A stretch of 64,000 bases of DNA from Sphingorhabdus lacus (GCF_009768975.1 NZ_CP035733.1:1736001-1800000), one strand, 5' to 3'; positions 1-9,146 are shown, counted from the stretch's first letter. Made by a program: numbers and translations. The notes: generated by a model from the letters alone, not told the origin.

Positions 1-1
1 G

Positions 2-688
2 TTCGAAGGATCGGACCGGTTGGTGCTGGAGATGGTCGAGCCTACCGCGGCGGAAAGCCAGGCCCTCTTTGGCAAGCTTGCGATCGACAAAAGCGGCAAG
101 ACGCTGCGCTCCAAAATGAGCGATGCGGACCGGGCCATTTATGAAACCGCTATGACGAAAACAGGTCTCCCTGCCGAAGCACTCGATCCCTTTGATCCCT
201 GGGCGGCGGCCGTCACACTCTCGGTAATCTCGATGCAGAAGCAAGGTTTCGACATAAACAGCGGCGCTGAAAAGCAGCTAACCGCCGCCGCAAATGCAGC
301 GAAAAAGCCTATCGGCGGCGTTGAAACGATGGAGTTCCAACTGGGCGTCTTCGACAGCATGCCGGAAAGCGAGCAGATCCGCTTTCTCGTCGAGACCGCA
401 AAGGTCGTCGAAAGCCCGTCCAATATGATGGACAAAATGGTCGAGCTTTGGGGTACCCCCGACCCCGATGGTCTGGGACAGCTTATGAACGAAGGCCTGA
501 CCAGCCGCGCGCTGTACGATGCGTTGCTGACGCGCCGTAACGCCAATTGGGCAAAATGGATCAAGGCCGAAATGGACAAGCCGGGCACGACCTTCATGGC
601 CGTGGGTGCCGGACATCTGGCTGGCCCGACAAGTGTGCAAAATCTTCTGCCAGCCTATGGGCTTAGTGCGGTAAGAGTAGCTTATTAA
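2..688 (+). CDS. TraB/GumN family protein, 3' part (5' end outside window)
   Basis: The reading frame is open from the first bases of the window, so the start lies upstream. The visible part has an acidic LVLEMVEP stretch near its start and ends with a GAGHLAGP segment, both typical of the TraB/PrgY/GumN family, in which a conserved glutamate and a GxGHxxG motif form a putative metalloprotease-like site. Sphingomonads carry several secreted or membrane-anchored copies of unknown substrate. Any signal peptide would be outside the window. The C-terminus looks complete. Family call fairly sure; cellular role not known. Confidence 0.75.
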   Translation, partial: FEGSDRLVLEMVEPTAAESQALFGKLAIDKSGKTLRSKMSDADRAIYETAMTKTGLPAEALDPFDPWAAAVTLSVISMQKQGFDINSGAEKQLTAAANAAKKPIGGVETMEFQLGVFDSMPESEQIRFLVETAKVVESPSNMMDKMVELWGTPDPDGLGQLMNEGLTSRALYDALLTRRNANWAKWIKAEMDKPGTTFMAVGAGHLAGPTSVQNLLPAYGLSAVRVAY

Positions 689-710
689 CGATTTGCCTGT
701 CATTTGGAGA

Positions 711-731
711 AGGCTCGCGCGTTGCGGGCCT
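711..731 (+). terminator. Candidate hairpin terminator after the TraB gene
   Basis: An 8-bp stem (AGGCTCGC / GCGGGCCT, one G-U pair) with a 5-nt loop lies 23 nt after the TraB-family stop codon. It is followed by a weak T-containing run. It could end that transcript before the CPBP gene, but the poor U-tract keeps confidence low. Confidence 0.35.
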
Positions 732-751
732 TCATCCATTTTGGGGGATTA

Positions 752-1525
752 ATGGACAGCACTGAAGTTTCACCACTGCCCGAAGAGCGTCCGTCAAAGA
801 TCGGTTTTCGTAAGAAATTGCTGCAATTTGTGCTCGGCATATTGCCGAGCCTTGGCTGGATTGTACTTTACTTCGTGCTACAGTTACTGTGCACGGCGGT
901 TCTTATAGCGGCTGGTGTAGGCGGAGGCAGTTTGGCAGGCGCAGCGAATGGCGACACGAAAGGCGTTGCCGTTCTTTGGGGTCTGGTTGTTTCGGCGATT
1001 ATTCAGATCGGACTGATTGTCTTCTACCTGAGAAAAGACGACCGTTATCACCGGATCGGGCTCGACAGTTTCGGGAACATGTCCTTTGCCCAGACCGCAA
1101 GTCTGGCATTCGTGCTGATTTTGACCGCCATGATCGCCAATTTCATATACGCGACCTACGTCATCCCCGGTATCGGGATGCAGGCGGACATGGCAAAAAT
1201 GCTGGCTGAAATTCCGCGCACTCCGCTGAATATTTCTTTGGGATTCTTTGCGATCGCCGTGGCCGCACCGATAGTGGAGGAGCTTCTGTTTCGTGGATTG
1301 TTGCAGAATGCGCTCGCACGCTTCATTCCCATCTGGGCGGCAATCCTGCTAGCTTCGTTCGTATTCGCCGCAGTCCATGGGCAACCTTATGCCATCCCGG
1401 GCCTGATGTCGCTCAGCATTGCCTTCGGGTATCTGTATCACCGCACAGGTTCCCTACGCACCAACATAATATTGCATATGCTGAACAATTCCGCCGCACT
1501 GCTTTTAACCCAATCGATGGTTTAG
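752..1525 (+). CDS. CPBP family intramembrane metalloprotease
   Basis: A 257-residue integral membrane protein with about six to eight hydrophobic segments. It carries the CPBP (CAAX protease / bacteriocin-processing, Abi) signatures: EELLFRG in the second half, then FAAVHGQ with the second conserved histidine, and a final HMLNNS motif. These form the glutamate/histidine intramembrane active site. An in-frame TTG exists 48 nt upstream, but the ATG at 752 has a clear GGGGG-type ribosome binding site and is preferred. The natural substrate is unknown for most bacterial members. Its stop codon overlaps the stop of the convergent LD-carboxypeptidase gene by two bases. Confidence 0.85.
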   Translation: MDSTEVSPLPEERPSKIGFRKKLLQFVLGILPSLGWIVLYFVLQLLCTAVLIAAGVGGGSLAGAANGDTKGVAVLWGLVVSAIIQIGLIVFYLRKDDRYHRIGLDSFGNMSFAQTASLAFVLILTAMIANFIYATYVIPGIGMQADMAKMLAEIPRTPLNISLGFFAIAVAAPIVEELLFRGLLQNALARFIPIWAAILLASFVFAAVHGQPYAIPGLMSLSIAFGYLYHRTGSLRTNIILHMLNNSAALLLTQSMV

Positions 1526-2571
1526 GCGACGGCCGGCTCCAGCATCCGCAGCGTTCCTGCGTCGGCGTCGATTTCGGTCATCACGCCCTGCGCCAGTGTA
1601 AATTGGTCGGTGATATGGCCGAACCACGCGCCGGTATAAACGGGGACACCCAGTGACCCCAGATGCTGGCGGAGGACATCGTTCAGCGTGAAGCCGCCAT
1701 ACACACCGCTGCTGCTGCCTGTACAATTGGTGCATTGGCCAAATACCGCACCCGCCAGATTTTTGAGAACACCCGCAAGCCCCAATTGGGTGAGCATGCG
1801 GTCAATCCGGTATTCGGCTTCATCCACATCTTCGAGGAAGAGGATCGCCCCATTGAAATCGGGCAGATAGCTGCTGCCAGACAATGCCGAGAGGACGGTC
1901 AAATTGCCGCCCAACAGACGGCCCTTTGCCTTACCTGCGGTAATCGTCTGTGTCCGCCACCGACGCTGCGTCAATCGGTCTTCCCCACCCTCGGGATTGA
2001 CCAAGGTAGGCGTCGCGCCGTCAAAGGCTATGGGGTAAAAGGCATCCCATGAAGCCTTGCCCCACGCACTTCCCGCGTTCGGACCATGCAATGTCGTAAA
2101 GCCAGCTTTTGCGGCAATAGCCATGTGCAGAGCCGTAATATCGCTGAAGCCAGTGAGCAATTTAGGGTTTGCGCGAATGACATCCCAGTCCAGATAGGGC
2201 AGCAGCCGTGCACTTCCCCAACCGCCGCGGACTGCGAAAATGGCTTTCACATCCTTGTCGACGAACATCGCATTGATATCGGACGCCCGGTCTTTATCCC
2301 GTCCCGCCAGATAGCCATAACGATCCAATATGTGCGGCGCGCGTTTGGGAACCAGTCCCATCGCCGTAATAGCTTCTTCGACCAACTGGATCTGGAATGG
2401 CTCGTCGCTGGCAGAGGCGGGTTCGATAAGCCCTACCGTATCGCCCTTTTTCAGGCGGGCAGGCTTGCGATGGACAGGCGCGCCACGGGCGTTCGTCTGC
2501 ATCGCCATAACGGGTGGGGCCGACAGCATTGCCGCCAGCCCCGCCATGATCTGTCGCCGTGAAGCTTCCAT
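1522..2571 (-). CDS. S66 family LD-carboxypeptidase, probably Tat-exported
   Basis: A 349-residue peptidase of family S66, the muramoyl-tetrapeptide LD-carboxypeptidase / microcin-C resistance MccF family. The nucleophile serine is probably S143 in GFSD, followed by ITALH; a RGGWGSARLLPYLD segment and a C-terminal FGHITDQF segment also match the fold. The N-terminus SRRQIMAG followed by a hydrophobic stretch ending AMA looks like a twin-arginine signal, unlike the cytoplasmic E. coli LdcA. The gene starts 23 nt after the stop of the upstream TonB receptor on the same strand, so both are probably co-transcribed, pointing to use of an imported or periplasmic peptide-like substrate. It may process muropeptides, but an MccF-like amidase role is possible. 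Confidence 0.82.
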   Translation of the reverse strand: MEASRRQIMAGLAAMLSAPPVMAMQTNARGAPVHRKPARLKKGDTVGLIEPASASDEPFQIQLVEEAITAMGLVPKRAPHILDRYGYLAGRDKDRASDINAMFVDKDVKAIFAVRGGWGSARLLPYLDWDVIRANPKLLTGFSDITALHMAIAAKAGFTTLHGPNAGSAWGKASWDAFYPIAFDGATPTLVNPEGGEDRLTQRRWRTQTITAGKAKGRLLGGNLTVLSALSGSSYLPDFNGAILFLEDVDEAEYRIDRMLTQLGLAGVLKNLAGAVFGQCTNCTGSSSGVYGGFTLNDVLRQHLGSLGVPVYTGAWFGHITDQFTLAQGVMTEIDADAGTLRMLEPAVA

Positions 2572-2594
2572 ATTATCCTCCGGCGACCTGTGCT

Positions 2595-5546
2595 TTAGAA
2601 CTTTGTTTCAACCGCCAAGGTGAACGAGCGTCCACGAGGGTCGGCCACGCGCGGCTCCCAGCTGCTGCCCGCACCTGTGTTACTGTCGTAGGTAATCGCA
2701 AATGGCGGATCCTTGTCGAACAGGTTTTTGACGCCCAATGTCAGCCGGAACTGTTCCTGGATATCAAGGCTGATCGAGGTGTTGTAGGTGATATAGGGTT
2801 TCACACGCGGGTTGAAATCCGGGCGTGTCACCGTGCCATTTGCAATCCCCGGCAAGGCCTGGTTCTTATATCCATCCCGATAGATTTGCGAGATGCTGAA
2901 CGTCAGGTCATCCTTGGTATAGGTCAGGAAGGCATTATGCTTCCACTTCAGCCCCAAATCACCGGCGAAGGTAAACACGCCAATCAGGCTTGGGCCAAAA
3001 GGTGCCGACGGCAGGAACTTTTCCCGCTTTTTCAGCAAATAGGTACCATCCAGACCGGCGGTGAGTACGCCACCTGCCAAATCGGTACCCCCGCGCAAGG
3101 AGACTTCAAGACCTTCTGTCCGGCGCGAACCGATATTGTCGGCGCGCAAGTCGATCAGGGTAATAATACCATTGGTCCGAATGACCCGGTCCGGGAAGAA
3201 GGCGATATTGTCCAGTAACTGGCGCAAGGTCAGCGCGCCGATCGTGTCATCTACCGCAATCGACCAGAAATCGACCGACGCGCTAAATCGGCTGGACGGC
3301 TGGAGAACGACGCCCACGCTATATTGCTCGGATGTTTCAGGCCCCAGATTCAGGTTGCCGCCGGTCAATGTGTCCGGCGTGATCGCTGCGCATCCGGGAA
3401 GGAGGCTGACCGTGCCTGTGGGACATGTGGTCGGATCGACCAGCGTATTGCCCGGATTGGGTGACTGGGTCACGCCATTGAAAATCTGGTTGAATGCAGG
3501 AACGCGGAAACCGGTGTTGTACGAACCGCGAACCATGAACCAGTCGAAGGGCCGGAACTTGGCCGAAATCTTCGGGTTAATCGTCGAGCCGAAGCCGGTA
3601 TAATCGTCCAGACGAACAGCCCCTGTCACTTCCAGCATATCGAATATGGGGAAAAGGACTTCGGCATAGGCCGCCTTCACATCGCGGTTTTTCGGCGTCA
3701 ACGCGTTGATGTTGTCGAATGCCACATTGAAGATATCCGGTGTGCCGGTGACGGCCGCGGGCGATCCATTAAAGCTATAGGTCTCCCGCCGATAGTCGAC
3801 ACCAAGGGCAACCTGCACCGATCCGCCCGGCAGTTCGAACAGCGACCCGGAAATCGACGCGTCGAGTTGCTTCACCTCATATTTGCCGCCGTAAAGCGTG
3901 ACGCCCTTCGCCGAAATTGCATTCAGACCGGCAAGCGCGGCGGCCGACTGTGTGACCGAAAACGGATTGAGAATGCCGCTGTTGAGGAGGCCCACAATGC
4001 CCGGACGTGTGGCACCTGGTGCAGTGGGCGCGCGTGGATCGATGCCGCCCGATACTGCGCCTGGTACACCGGAGGCTGCAGCGGCAGCCGCCGATGAGAA
4101 AGTGCCACGATAGTGATAGCCATCGCCCAGCACAGATGAGGATTCGCTTCGGGCATAGGATGCCCCTGCGCGATAATCCCAGTCACCGAAAAGCGGACCT
4201 TCGGCACCAAGTGCGGCACGCAAGGTTTTGGTGTTTGTTTCATACTCGCGCGTTCCGCACGCAATGCAGCGCCAGCGATAGGAAATCGGCCTGCCGTAAT
4301 TTGCAGCAATCTGAGGGAAAACAGCGACCAAGCGGTTATAGACATCATTATATGTCGCTGCTGTCGTCGGATTTAGAGGGTAATAGAGCGGCAATGTGGT
4401 GGCATTGCCCGAATATTGGTTGTTCGAAAAACGCTTGGCCGAATCCGCATCCGAACCGGTAATTTCCGCAAAGAACTGGTGATCGCCAGCCTTGACGGTA
4501 GCACGGCCATAATAGGTCAGCGTGTTGAGCGGCTGTTGCAGCACTGCGGCACGGCCCGTATCCCACGCGCACGCGAAACGGGCGGAAGGAATAGCCCACA
4601 ATTGTTCGTCATACGCCAACCCGCCGTCGACCGATGCGCATCCTGCACCACCCGGCAAATCCAGGATGTTGATACCGCCAGTTGCCGGCACAGTGGCTCC
4701 CGCCTCCAACAGCGTTACCCCGCTCAACAGCGAACCGGTAGGCGCGAAGATGGCATTGGCACCCGTTGGAAAGGCCGTGGCGATGGGTGTACCACGCGTG
4801 TCGATCGACAGGCCGCGATTGGGCTGATTACCATTTACAAAGGAACGATCCGATCCGTTGAGCACATTGTTCACGCTGCGGCTGATCGCGCCCATGATGT
4901 TAAAGCCCTGCTCGTCGAGGTCGCCATAACCGCCAGTCGCTGAAAGCCGGTAGATATTCCCGCCGCCCGCTTCTGTAATATCCGTGAACGCATTGAGCGT
5001 AAGGCCCTGGAAATTGGTTTTGGTGATGAAGTTGATAACCCCGCCGATGGCGTCCGTTCCATAAATGGCCGACGCCCCGTCTTTCAGAACTTCAACCCGT
5101 TCCAAAGCCGCGATGGGGATCTGGTTCACGTCGACCGCCGACCCTGTAAGTCCGTGCGCAGCAACACGGCGGCCATTCAAAAGCACAAGAGTCGATGCCG
5201 ATCCCTGCCCGCGCAGGTTGGCCGCAGACAAACCGTTCGTACCGCGTTGCGCGCCGCTTGTAACATCCGCGTTGGACGCGAGATTGTCGGCACCATTTCC
5301 GTTTGAAGACAGGTAGGAGATAAGCTGTTCCGGGCTATTGATACCTTCGCGGGACAATTCTTCGGTATTTATGATCTGTAGCGGCAGCGAGCTGTCGGTG
5401 GGATCACGCTTGATGCGCGAACCGGTCACGATGATGGCGGCTGCCTCTTCCGCCTGCGGCTCGGCCGATGCTGGCGTTTCTTGGGCAAATGCAGGAAATG
5501 TCAGGCATGTCGCGGCGAGTAACGAAATCGATTTAGTGAACTTCAT
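2595..5546 (-). CDS. TonB-dependent outer-membrane receptor (983 aa)
   Basis: The protein has a Sec signal peptide ending in AFA, a TonB-box-like ITVTGS-type segment (IIVTGSRIKRD) and a plug domain. The plug contains LRGQGSASTLVLLNGRR and VEVLKDGASAIYGTDAIGGVINF, the signature of the large sphingomonad/Xanthomonas receptors often assigned to peptides or oligosaccharides. A beta-barrel follows and ends with a terminal aromatic residue (KF). It lies upstream of the S66 peptidase and divergent from the Rrf2 regulator across 192 bp. Its pairing with a peptidase suggests a peptide or muropeptide ligand. It belongs to a different receptor subfamily from the two receptors at 21.7-27.0 kb. Confidence 0.9.
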   Translation of the reverse strand: MKFTKSISLLAATCLTFPAFAQETPASAEPQAEEAAAIIVTGSRIKRDPTDSSLPLQIINTEELSREGINSPEQLISYLSSNGNGADNLASNADVTSGAQRGTNGLSAANLRGQGSASTLVLLNGRRVAAHGLTGSAVDVNQIPIAALERVEVLKDGASAIYGTDAIGGVINFITKTNFQGLTLNAFTDITEAGGGNIYRLSATGGYGDLDEQGFNIMGAISRSVNNVLNGSDRSFVNGNQPNRGLSIDTRGTPIATAFPTGANAIFAPTGSLLSGVTLLEAGATVPATGGINILDLPGGAGCASVDGGLAYDEQLWAIPSARFACAWDTGRAAVLQQPLNTLTYYGRATVKAGDHQFFAEITGSDADSAKRFSNNQYSGNATTLPLYYPLNPTTAATYNDVYNRLVAVFPQIAANYGRPISYRWRCIACGTREYETNTKTLRAALGAEGPLFGDWDYRAGASYARSESSSVLGDGYHYRGTFSSAAAAAASGVPGAVSGGIDPRAPTAPGATRPGIVGLLNSGILNPFSVTQSAAALAGLNAISAKGVTLYGGKYEVKQLDASISGSLFELPGGSVQVALGVDYRRETYSFNGSPAAVTGTPDIFNVAFDNINALTPKNRDVKAAYAEVLFPIFDMLEVTGAVRLDDYTGFGSTINPKISAKFRPFDWFMVRGSYNTGFRVPAFNQIFNGVTQSPNPGNTLVDPTTCPTGTVSLLPGCAAITPDTLTGGNLNLGPETSEQYSVGVVLQPSSRFSASVDFWSIAVDDTIGALTLRQLLDNIAFFPDRVIRTNGIITLIDLRADNIGSRRTEGLEVSLRGGTDLAGGVLTAGLDGTYLLKKREKFLPSAPFGPSLIGVFTFAGDLGLKWKHNAFLTYTKDDLTFSISQIYRDGYKNQALPGIANGTVTRPDFNPRVKPYITYNTSISLDIQEQFRLTLGVKNLFDKDPPFAITYDSNTGAGSSWEPRVADPRGRSFTLAVETKF

Positions 5547-5738
5547 GTTTTTCCCCCTTTTTGGAAAACAACCCGGAAATTTTTCCTGAGTCTGGTTCGA
5601 AGCAGAGGCTATTCTCGCAACTTCGCCAATGCAACTAGGTTAATGTAATTTCGTCGCTTTAGGTGACATCGATTGCAGCGCTGCTGTTTGTCTACTCGCG
5701 GGGTTGAAAATTAGAAAATTTCGGCGCAAAGATACTTT

Positions 5739-6176
5739 ATGCTGTCGCAGAAAACCCGATACGCCATTCGCGCCATGCAACACCTTGCTGATCATTACGG
5801 CAAAGGACCTGTGCAACTGGCCGATATTGCCGAGGTGCAAAAGATCCCGCCTAAATTCCTGACCGTCATATTGTCGGAATTGGCGCGGTCAGGACTGGTC
5901 GCTTCACAAAGAGGCAAAGATGGCGGTTACTGGCTTGGCGTCCCGCCGATTGACATCAGCTATGGGGACCTCATCCGCATCATGCGCGGGTCCTTGGCAC
6001 TTGTGCCATGCGCCAGTCGCTACGCACATGAAACCTGCCAAAACTGTGTTGAAGAAGAAAATTGCCGCACGCGCGCGCTAATGCTTCAGGTCCGCGACAA
6101 GACAGCGCACCTGCTCGATTCGATCAATCTGTCCGACAATGTCGAAGCGGACGCCTATTTGCTGGCTGCAGAGTAA
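5739..6176 (+). CDS. Rrf2 family transcriptional regulator
   Basis: A 145-residue winged-helix protein that begins MLSQKTRYAIRAM, the normal Rrf2 start. It contains the recognition helix segment IPPKFLTVILSELARSGLV followed by the wing RGKDGGY. A cysteine-containing stretch near residues 89-109 (C, CQNC, C) resembles the cluster ligand region of IscR/NsrR-type members, so a redox or Fe-S sensing function is plausible. Other Rrf2 proteins such as CymR sense cysteine metabolism instead. It is divergent from the TonB receptor and upstream of a TSUP-family exporter, which favours a link to sulfur or redox control. The target is inferred, not shown. Confidence 0.87.
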   Translation: MLSQKTRYAIRAMQHLADHYGKGPVQLADIAEVQKIPPKFLTVILSELARSGLVASQRGKDGGYWLGVPPIDISYGDLIRIMRGSLALVPCASRYAHETCQNCVEEENCRTRALMLQVRDKTAHLLDSINLSDNVEADAYLLAAE

Positions 6177-6209
6177 GCCGACCTGTCCCAATAACGCACA
6201 AACAGAACC

Positions 6210-6234
6210 TTTCGCCGCTAAAAGCGAAATCTTT
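6210..6234 (+). terminator. Candidate terminator of the Rrf2 gene
   Basis: A 6-bp stem TTTCGC / GCGAAA with an 8-nt loop begins 34 nt after the Rrf2 stop codon and is followed by TCTTT. The stem is short, so strength is uncertain. Confidence 0.4.
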
Positions 6235-6328
6235 CACCGAATCATATTGTCAATCAAATTAGTTGAGTTTATTGGCTCGTTGCTGTGCAATCTACTCCTT
6301 CATTACCCCTTCAGAATCAAAAAAGACT

Positions 6329-6404
6329 GCAAATCGGCTGGATTTGCGGCAATTTTGGCGAAAGCCGGGCTATTAGGGTTAATGCGGTAGCAAATAAAAT
6401 TTGC
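6329..6404. promoter_or_regulatory. Two related inverted repeats (GCAAAT...ATTTGC) upstream of the TSUP gene
   Basis: Two perfect inverted repeats share the same arms: GCAAATC-GGCTG-GATTTGC at 6329-6347 and GCAAAT-AAA-ATTTGC at 6390-6404. They lie 60 to 135 nt before the exporter start, in a 287-bp intergenic region otherwise holding only the Rrf2 terminator candidate. Shared arms in one upstream region suggest a pair of protein binding sites. Which regulator binds is unknown; the neighbouring Rrf2 protein is one candidate. Confidence 0.4.
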
Positions 6405-6463
6405 AGTGATTAAGCCGACCAATATCCGCACGCGAGAACCTTCGCCAGGCAAAGGAACGCCAC

Positions 6464-7240
6464 ATGCTCGACTTCATTCTTAACCTCGATTGGGGTGCCA
6501 TATGGCCCTATATAGCGGTTGGATTTGCAGCGCAGCTTGTTGACGGCGCTCTTGGCATGGCATTTGGCGTTATTTGCAGCACCTTGCTGGTCAGCGTCAT
6601 GGGCGTCGCACCTGCGCGTGCGTCGGCAGGGGTCCATTTCGTGGAAATGTTCACCACAGGCGCGTCGGGGATCAGTCATATCTTGCACAAGAATGTGGAC
6701 TGGAAGCTCTTTAGCCGCATCGCCATCCCGGGCGTCATCGGCGGCTGTACAGGAGCCTATTTGCTTGCCAGCATTCATACAGAGGCCGCACGACCGTTGG
6801 TTATGCTGTACCTGACCGTGATCGGTTTCTACCTTTTCTACAAGGCATTGACCTTTTCGCAGGAACATAAAACCCGCGACCCCAAGGTTACCGTACCTCT
6901 TGGCTTGATTGGCGGTTTCCTCGATGCTTCGGGTGGAGGCGGCTGGGGTCCGGTCGTTACGTCCAATCTGCTGATTCAAGGGACTGATCCGCGCAAGACC
7001 ATCGGAACGGTGAACACGGCCGAATTCTGCCTGACATTCGCCATTTCGATGACGTTCATCATGACCATCGGCCTTCAAGCCTTCACAGTTGTGACGGGTG
7101 GTCTGTTGATTGGTGGTTTGCTCGCTGCACCACTGGGGGCTTATGTCGCCAAGCGCATTGAACCACGCCGCTTGCTTTTCGCCGTCAGCATTGTCCTGAT
7201 CGCAACGAGCATGTTCAGCCTGTACAAGGCGCTCAGCTAG
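6464..7240 (+). CDS. TSUP family (TauE/SafE) anion permease
   Basis: A 258-residue protein made almost entirely of hydrophobic helices, with the TSUP duplicated pattern. The first half has GFAAQLVDGALGMAFG; the second half repeats it as GLIGGFLDASGGGGWGP. Members export sulfite, sulfoacetate or other small organosulfur or carboxylate anions across the inner membrane. The ATG is preceded by a purine-rich AAAGGAA site. It follows the Rrf2 regulator gene and a pair of inverted repeats, so regulated sulfur-compound export is a reasonable inference. The precise substrate cannot be read from sequence. Confidence 0.85.
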   Translation: MLDFILNLDWGAIWPYIAVGFAAQLVDGALGMAFGVICSTLLVSVMGVAPARASAGVHFVEMFTTGASGISHILHKNVDWKLFSRIAIPGVIGGCTGAYLLASIHTEAARPLVMLYLTVIGFYLFYKALTFSQEHKTRDPKVTVPLGLIGGFLDASGGGGWGPVVTSNLLIQGTDPRKTIGTVNTAEFCLTFAISMTFIMTIGLQAFTVVTGGLLIGGLLAAPLGAYVAKRIEPRRLLFAVSIVLIATSMFSLYKALS

Positions 7241-7248
7241 GACAAAGC

Positions 7249-7277
7249 TTGCATTTGGCGTAAAGCCCGCATATAGG
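7249..7277 (+). promoter_or_regulatory. Candidate sigma-70 promoter of rplY
   Basis: TTGCAT (7249-7254) and TATAGG (7272-7277) are separated by 17 nt, about 70 nt before the rplY start. Position and spacing fit a housekeeping promoter. Confidence 0.45.
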
Positions 7278-7345
7278 CGCGCGCTTGCCGTTCGTGGTCA
7301 TCCCTGGAGGCGTGACGGCAAGTGTAACTTTATTGGAGATTTATC

Positions 7346-7963
7346 ATGAGCGATCAGCTGACATTGTCGGCCGAGACGCGCGATCGGGCTGGCAAGGGAG
7401 CCTCCCGCGAATTGCGTCGTCAAAACCGGATTCCCGCCGTCATTTACGGCAACAAGCAAGACCCCGAACTCATCCATGTTGAGGAAAAGGCACTCGTCAA
7501 ATTGTTGATGACCGGCCACTTCTCGAACAGCGTGGTCGAGATCGACCTTGGTGGTAAAAAGCAAATCACCATCCCGAAGGATGTTGCTTTCCATCCGGTT
7601 TCCGATCGCCCTACCCATGTTGACTTCCTGCGCATCGTCAAGGGCGCCAAGGTCGACGTGGAAGTGCCGGTTGTATTCGTCAACGAAGACGCATCGCCTG
7701 GTCTGAAGCGTGGCGGCGTTTTGAACATTGTTCGTCATGAGCTTGAGCTCGTGTGCGAAAACGACAAGATCCCTGACGACATCAAGATCGATGTTACCGG
7801 TTTCGACGTCGGCGATTCAATCCACATCAGCCATGTAAAGCTTCCCGCTGGTTCGGAGAGCAAGATCACCGACCGTGACTTCACGATCGCAACGATCGTT
7901 GCTCCGTCCGCACTCAAGTCGAGTGATGGCGACACCACCGTTGACGGTGGCGCTGAAGCTTAA
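7346..7963 (+). CDS. rplY: 50S ribosomal protein L25 (general stress protein Ctc type)
   Basis: L25 binds 5S rRNA in the large ribosomal subunit. The 205-residue product is the long Ctc/TL5 form. An N-terminal 5S-binding domain carries the conserved [14 protein letters not shown] and IPAVIYG segments. A C-terminal beta domain of about 100 residues contains HVDFLRI. The ATG follows a GGAG ribosome site. It is directly followed by a UUCG hairpin and then pth, the usual rplY-pth order of many bacteria, linking ribosome assembly to peptidyl-tRNA recycling. Confidence 0.97.
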   Translation: MSDQLTLSAETRDRAGKGASRELRRQNRIPAVIYGNKQDPELIHVEEKALVKLLMTGHFSNSVVEIDLGGKKQITIPKDVAFHPVSDRPTHVDFLRIVKGAKVDVEVPVVFVNEDASPGLKRGGVLNIVRHELELVCENDKIPDDIKIDVTGFDVGDSIHISHVKLPAGSESKITDRDFTIATIVAPSALKSSDGDTTVDGGAEA

Positions 7964-7976
7964 TGTTTTTTCCTGT

Positions 7977-7996
7977 GGGCGGACTTCGGTCCGCCC
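7977..7996 (+). terminator. UUCG-tetraloop hairpin between rplY and pth
   Basis: A perfect 8-bp stem GGGCGGAC / GTCCGCCC closes a TTCG loop, 14 nt after the rplY stop. There is no T-tract after it, so it may be an RNA-stabilising or attenuating structure in the rplY-pth message rather than a full terminator. Confidence 0.5.
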
Positions 7997-8023
7997 CGGA
8001 TATTCCCGCGAGGAAACACCGCG

Positions 8024-8593
8024 ATGCAGCTTTGGGTAGGCCTTGGTAATCCCGGACCCACCTATGCCATGCACCGGCATAATATCGGCTTCATGGCGAT
8101 TGATGCCCTGGCCGAAATCCACGACCTGCCATTGCCTGCCAAGAAATTTCAGGGCTGGGTGCAGGAGTTGCGGCTTGGCTCCGAAAAGATCATATTGCTG
8201 AAACCCGCCACGTTCATGAACGAAAGCGGCCGCAGCATCCGTGCCGCCATGGATTTTTATAAGCTGGAGCCAAAGGACGTCACCGTCTTTTACGACGAAC
8301 TCGATCTCGCCCCTTTCAAGGTAAAGGTAAAGACCGGCGGCGGTGCCGCTGGCCATAATGGCATAAGATCCACCATTGATCATATCGGCGCTGAATTCCG
8401 ACGTGTGCGGTTGGGCATTGGCCATCCGGGACACAAGGACCGGGTCACGGGCTATGTGCTCGGCAATTTCCATAAGAGTGAAATCGATGATCTGGCGGAC
8501 CTCCTCGGTGCCCTTTCCGCCGAAGCGGATTGGCTCGCAAAAGGCGACGATGTGCGCTTTATGAACGACGTGGCCTTGCGGCTACAGGATTAA
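8024..8593 (+). CDS. pth: Peptidyl-tRNA hydrolase
   Basis: Pth cleaves the ester bond of peptidyl-tRNAs released from stalled ribosomes. The 189-residue length is normal. Visible family motifs are LGNPGPTYAMHRHN with the active-site N9 and H19, the FMNESG substrate-binding loop, and YDELDL followed by GGGAAGHNG, which includes the conserved aspartate. The ATG follows a GAGGAAA ribosome site. It lies downstream of rplY and only 4 nt before the P-loop gene, so a three-gene unit is likely. Confidence 0.97.
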   Translation: MQLWVGLGNPGPTYAMHRHNIGFMAIDALAEIHDLPLPAKKFQGWVQELRLGSEKIILLKPATFMNESGRSIRAAMDFYKLEPKDVTVFYDELDLAPFKVKVKTGGGAAGHNGIRSTIDHIGAEFRRVRLGIGHPGHKDRVTGYVLGNFHKSEIDDLADLLGALSAEADWLAKGDDVRFMNDVALRLQD

Positions 8594-8597
8594 GTCC

Positions 8598-9095
8598 ATG
8601 CAGCGCCTGCTCGTGATCGGTCCCTGTGGCGCGGGTAAATCTACGCTATCCACAGTGCTCGGCAAAAAACTTGATTTGCCGGTATTTCACATGGACCAGC
8701 TCAACTGGCGTCCGGGCTGGATAGAAAGCAGCAAGGATGAAATTCGCGCCAGACTCGCGGACATCGTGGTCACTGACCGCTGGCTGATTGACGGCAATTA
8801 CGGCGGCACGTTGGCGGTACGGCTCGAGCACGCCGATACCATTGTTTATCTCGACTATCCGATCCGCCTTTGCGTCCTGCGCCTGTTGCGGCGGATCTGG
8901 AAATATCGGGGGCAAAGCCGTCCCGACATGACTGAAGGCTGCCCCGAACGGTTCGATCTGGCATTTCTGTTCTATCTGATGCGCTGGAACAGCGGCCCCC
9001 GCATCCGGACAGAGACGCAGTTAAAGGGCCATGAGGCAAAGATCATCCGTCTTCAGTCCCCCCAAGAATTGGACCGCTGGTTGGACTCGCTTTAA
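8598..9095 (+). CDS. P-loop nucleoside kinase-like protein (topology-modulation FlaR-type)
   Basis: A 165-residue adenylate-kinase-like P-loop protein. The Walker A motif GPCGAGKST begins at residue 8. It is followed by PVFHMDQLNWRPGW, DRWLIDGNYGG and a VYLDYP Walker B-like strand, the pattern of proteins annotated as DNA topology modulation protein FlaR-related. The true phosphate acceptor of this family is not established. The gene starts 4 nt after the pth stop and is probably translated from the same message. Confidence 0.75.
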   Translation: MQRLLVIGPCGAGKSTLSTVLGKKLDLPVFHMDQLNWRPGWIESSKDEIRARLADIVVTDRWLIDGNYGGTLAVRLEHADTIVYLDYPIRLCVLRLLRRIWKYRGQSRPDMTEGCPERFDLAFLFYLMRWNSGPRIRTETQLKGHEAKIIRLQSPQELDRWLDSL

Positions 9096-9146
9096 GCCGG
9101 GATTATATTAGGGTGGAAGCAATCGCTAACTGAGAGGATCCCCCCA

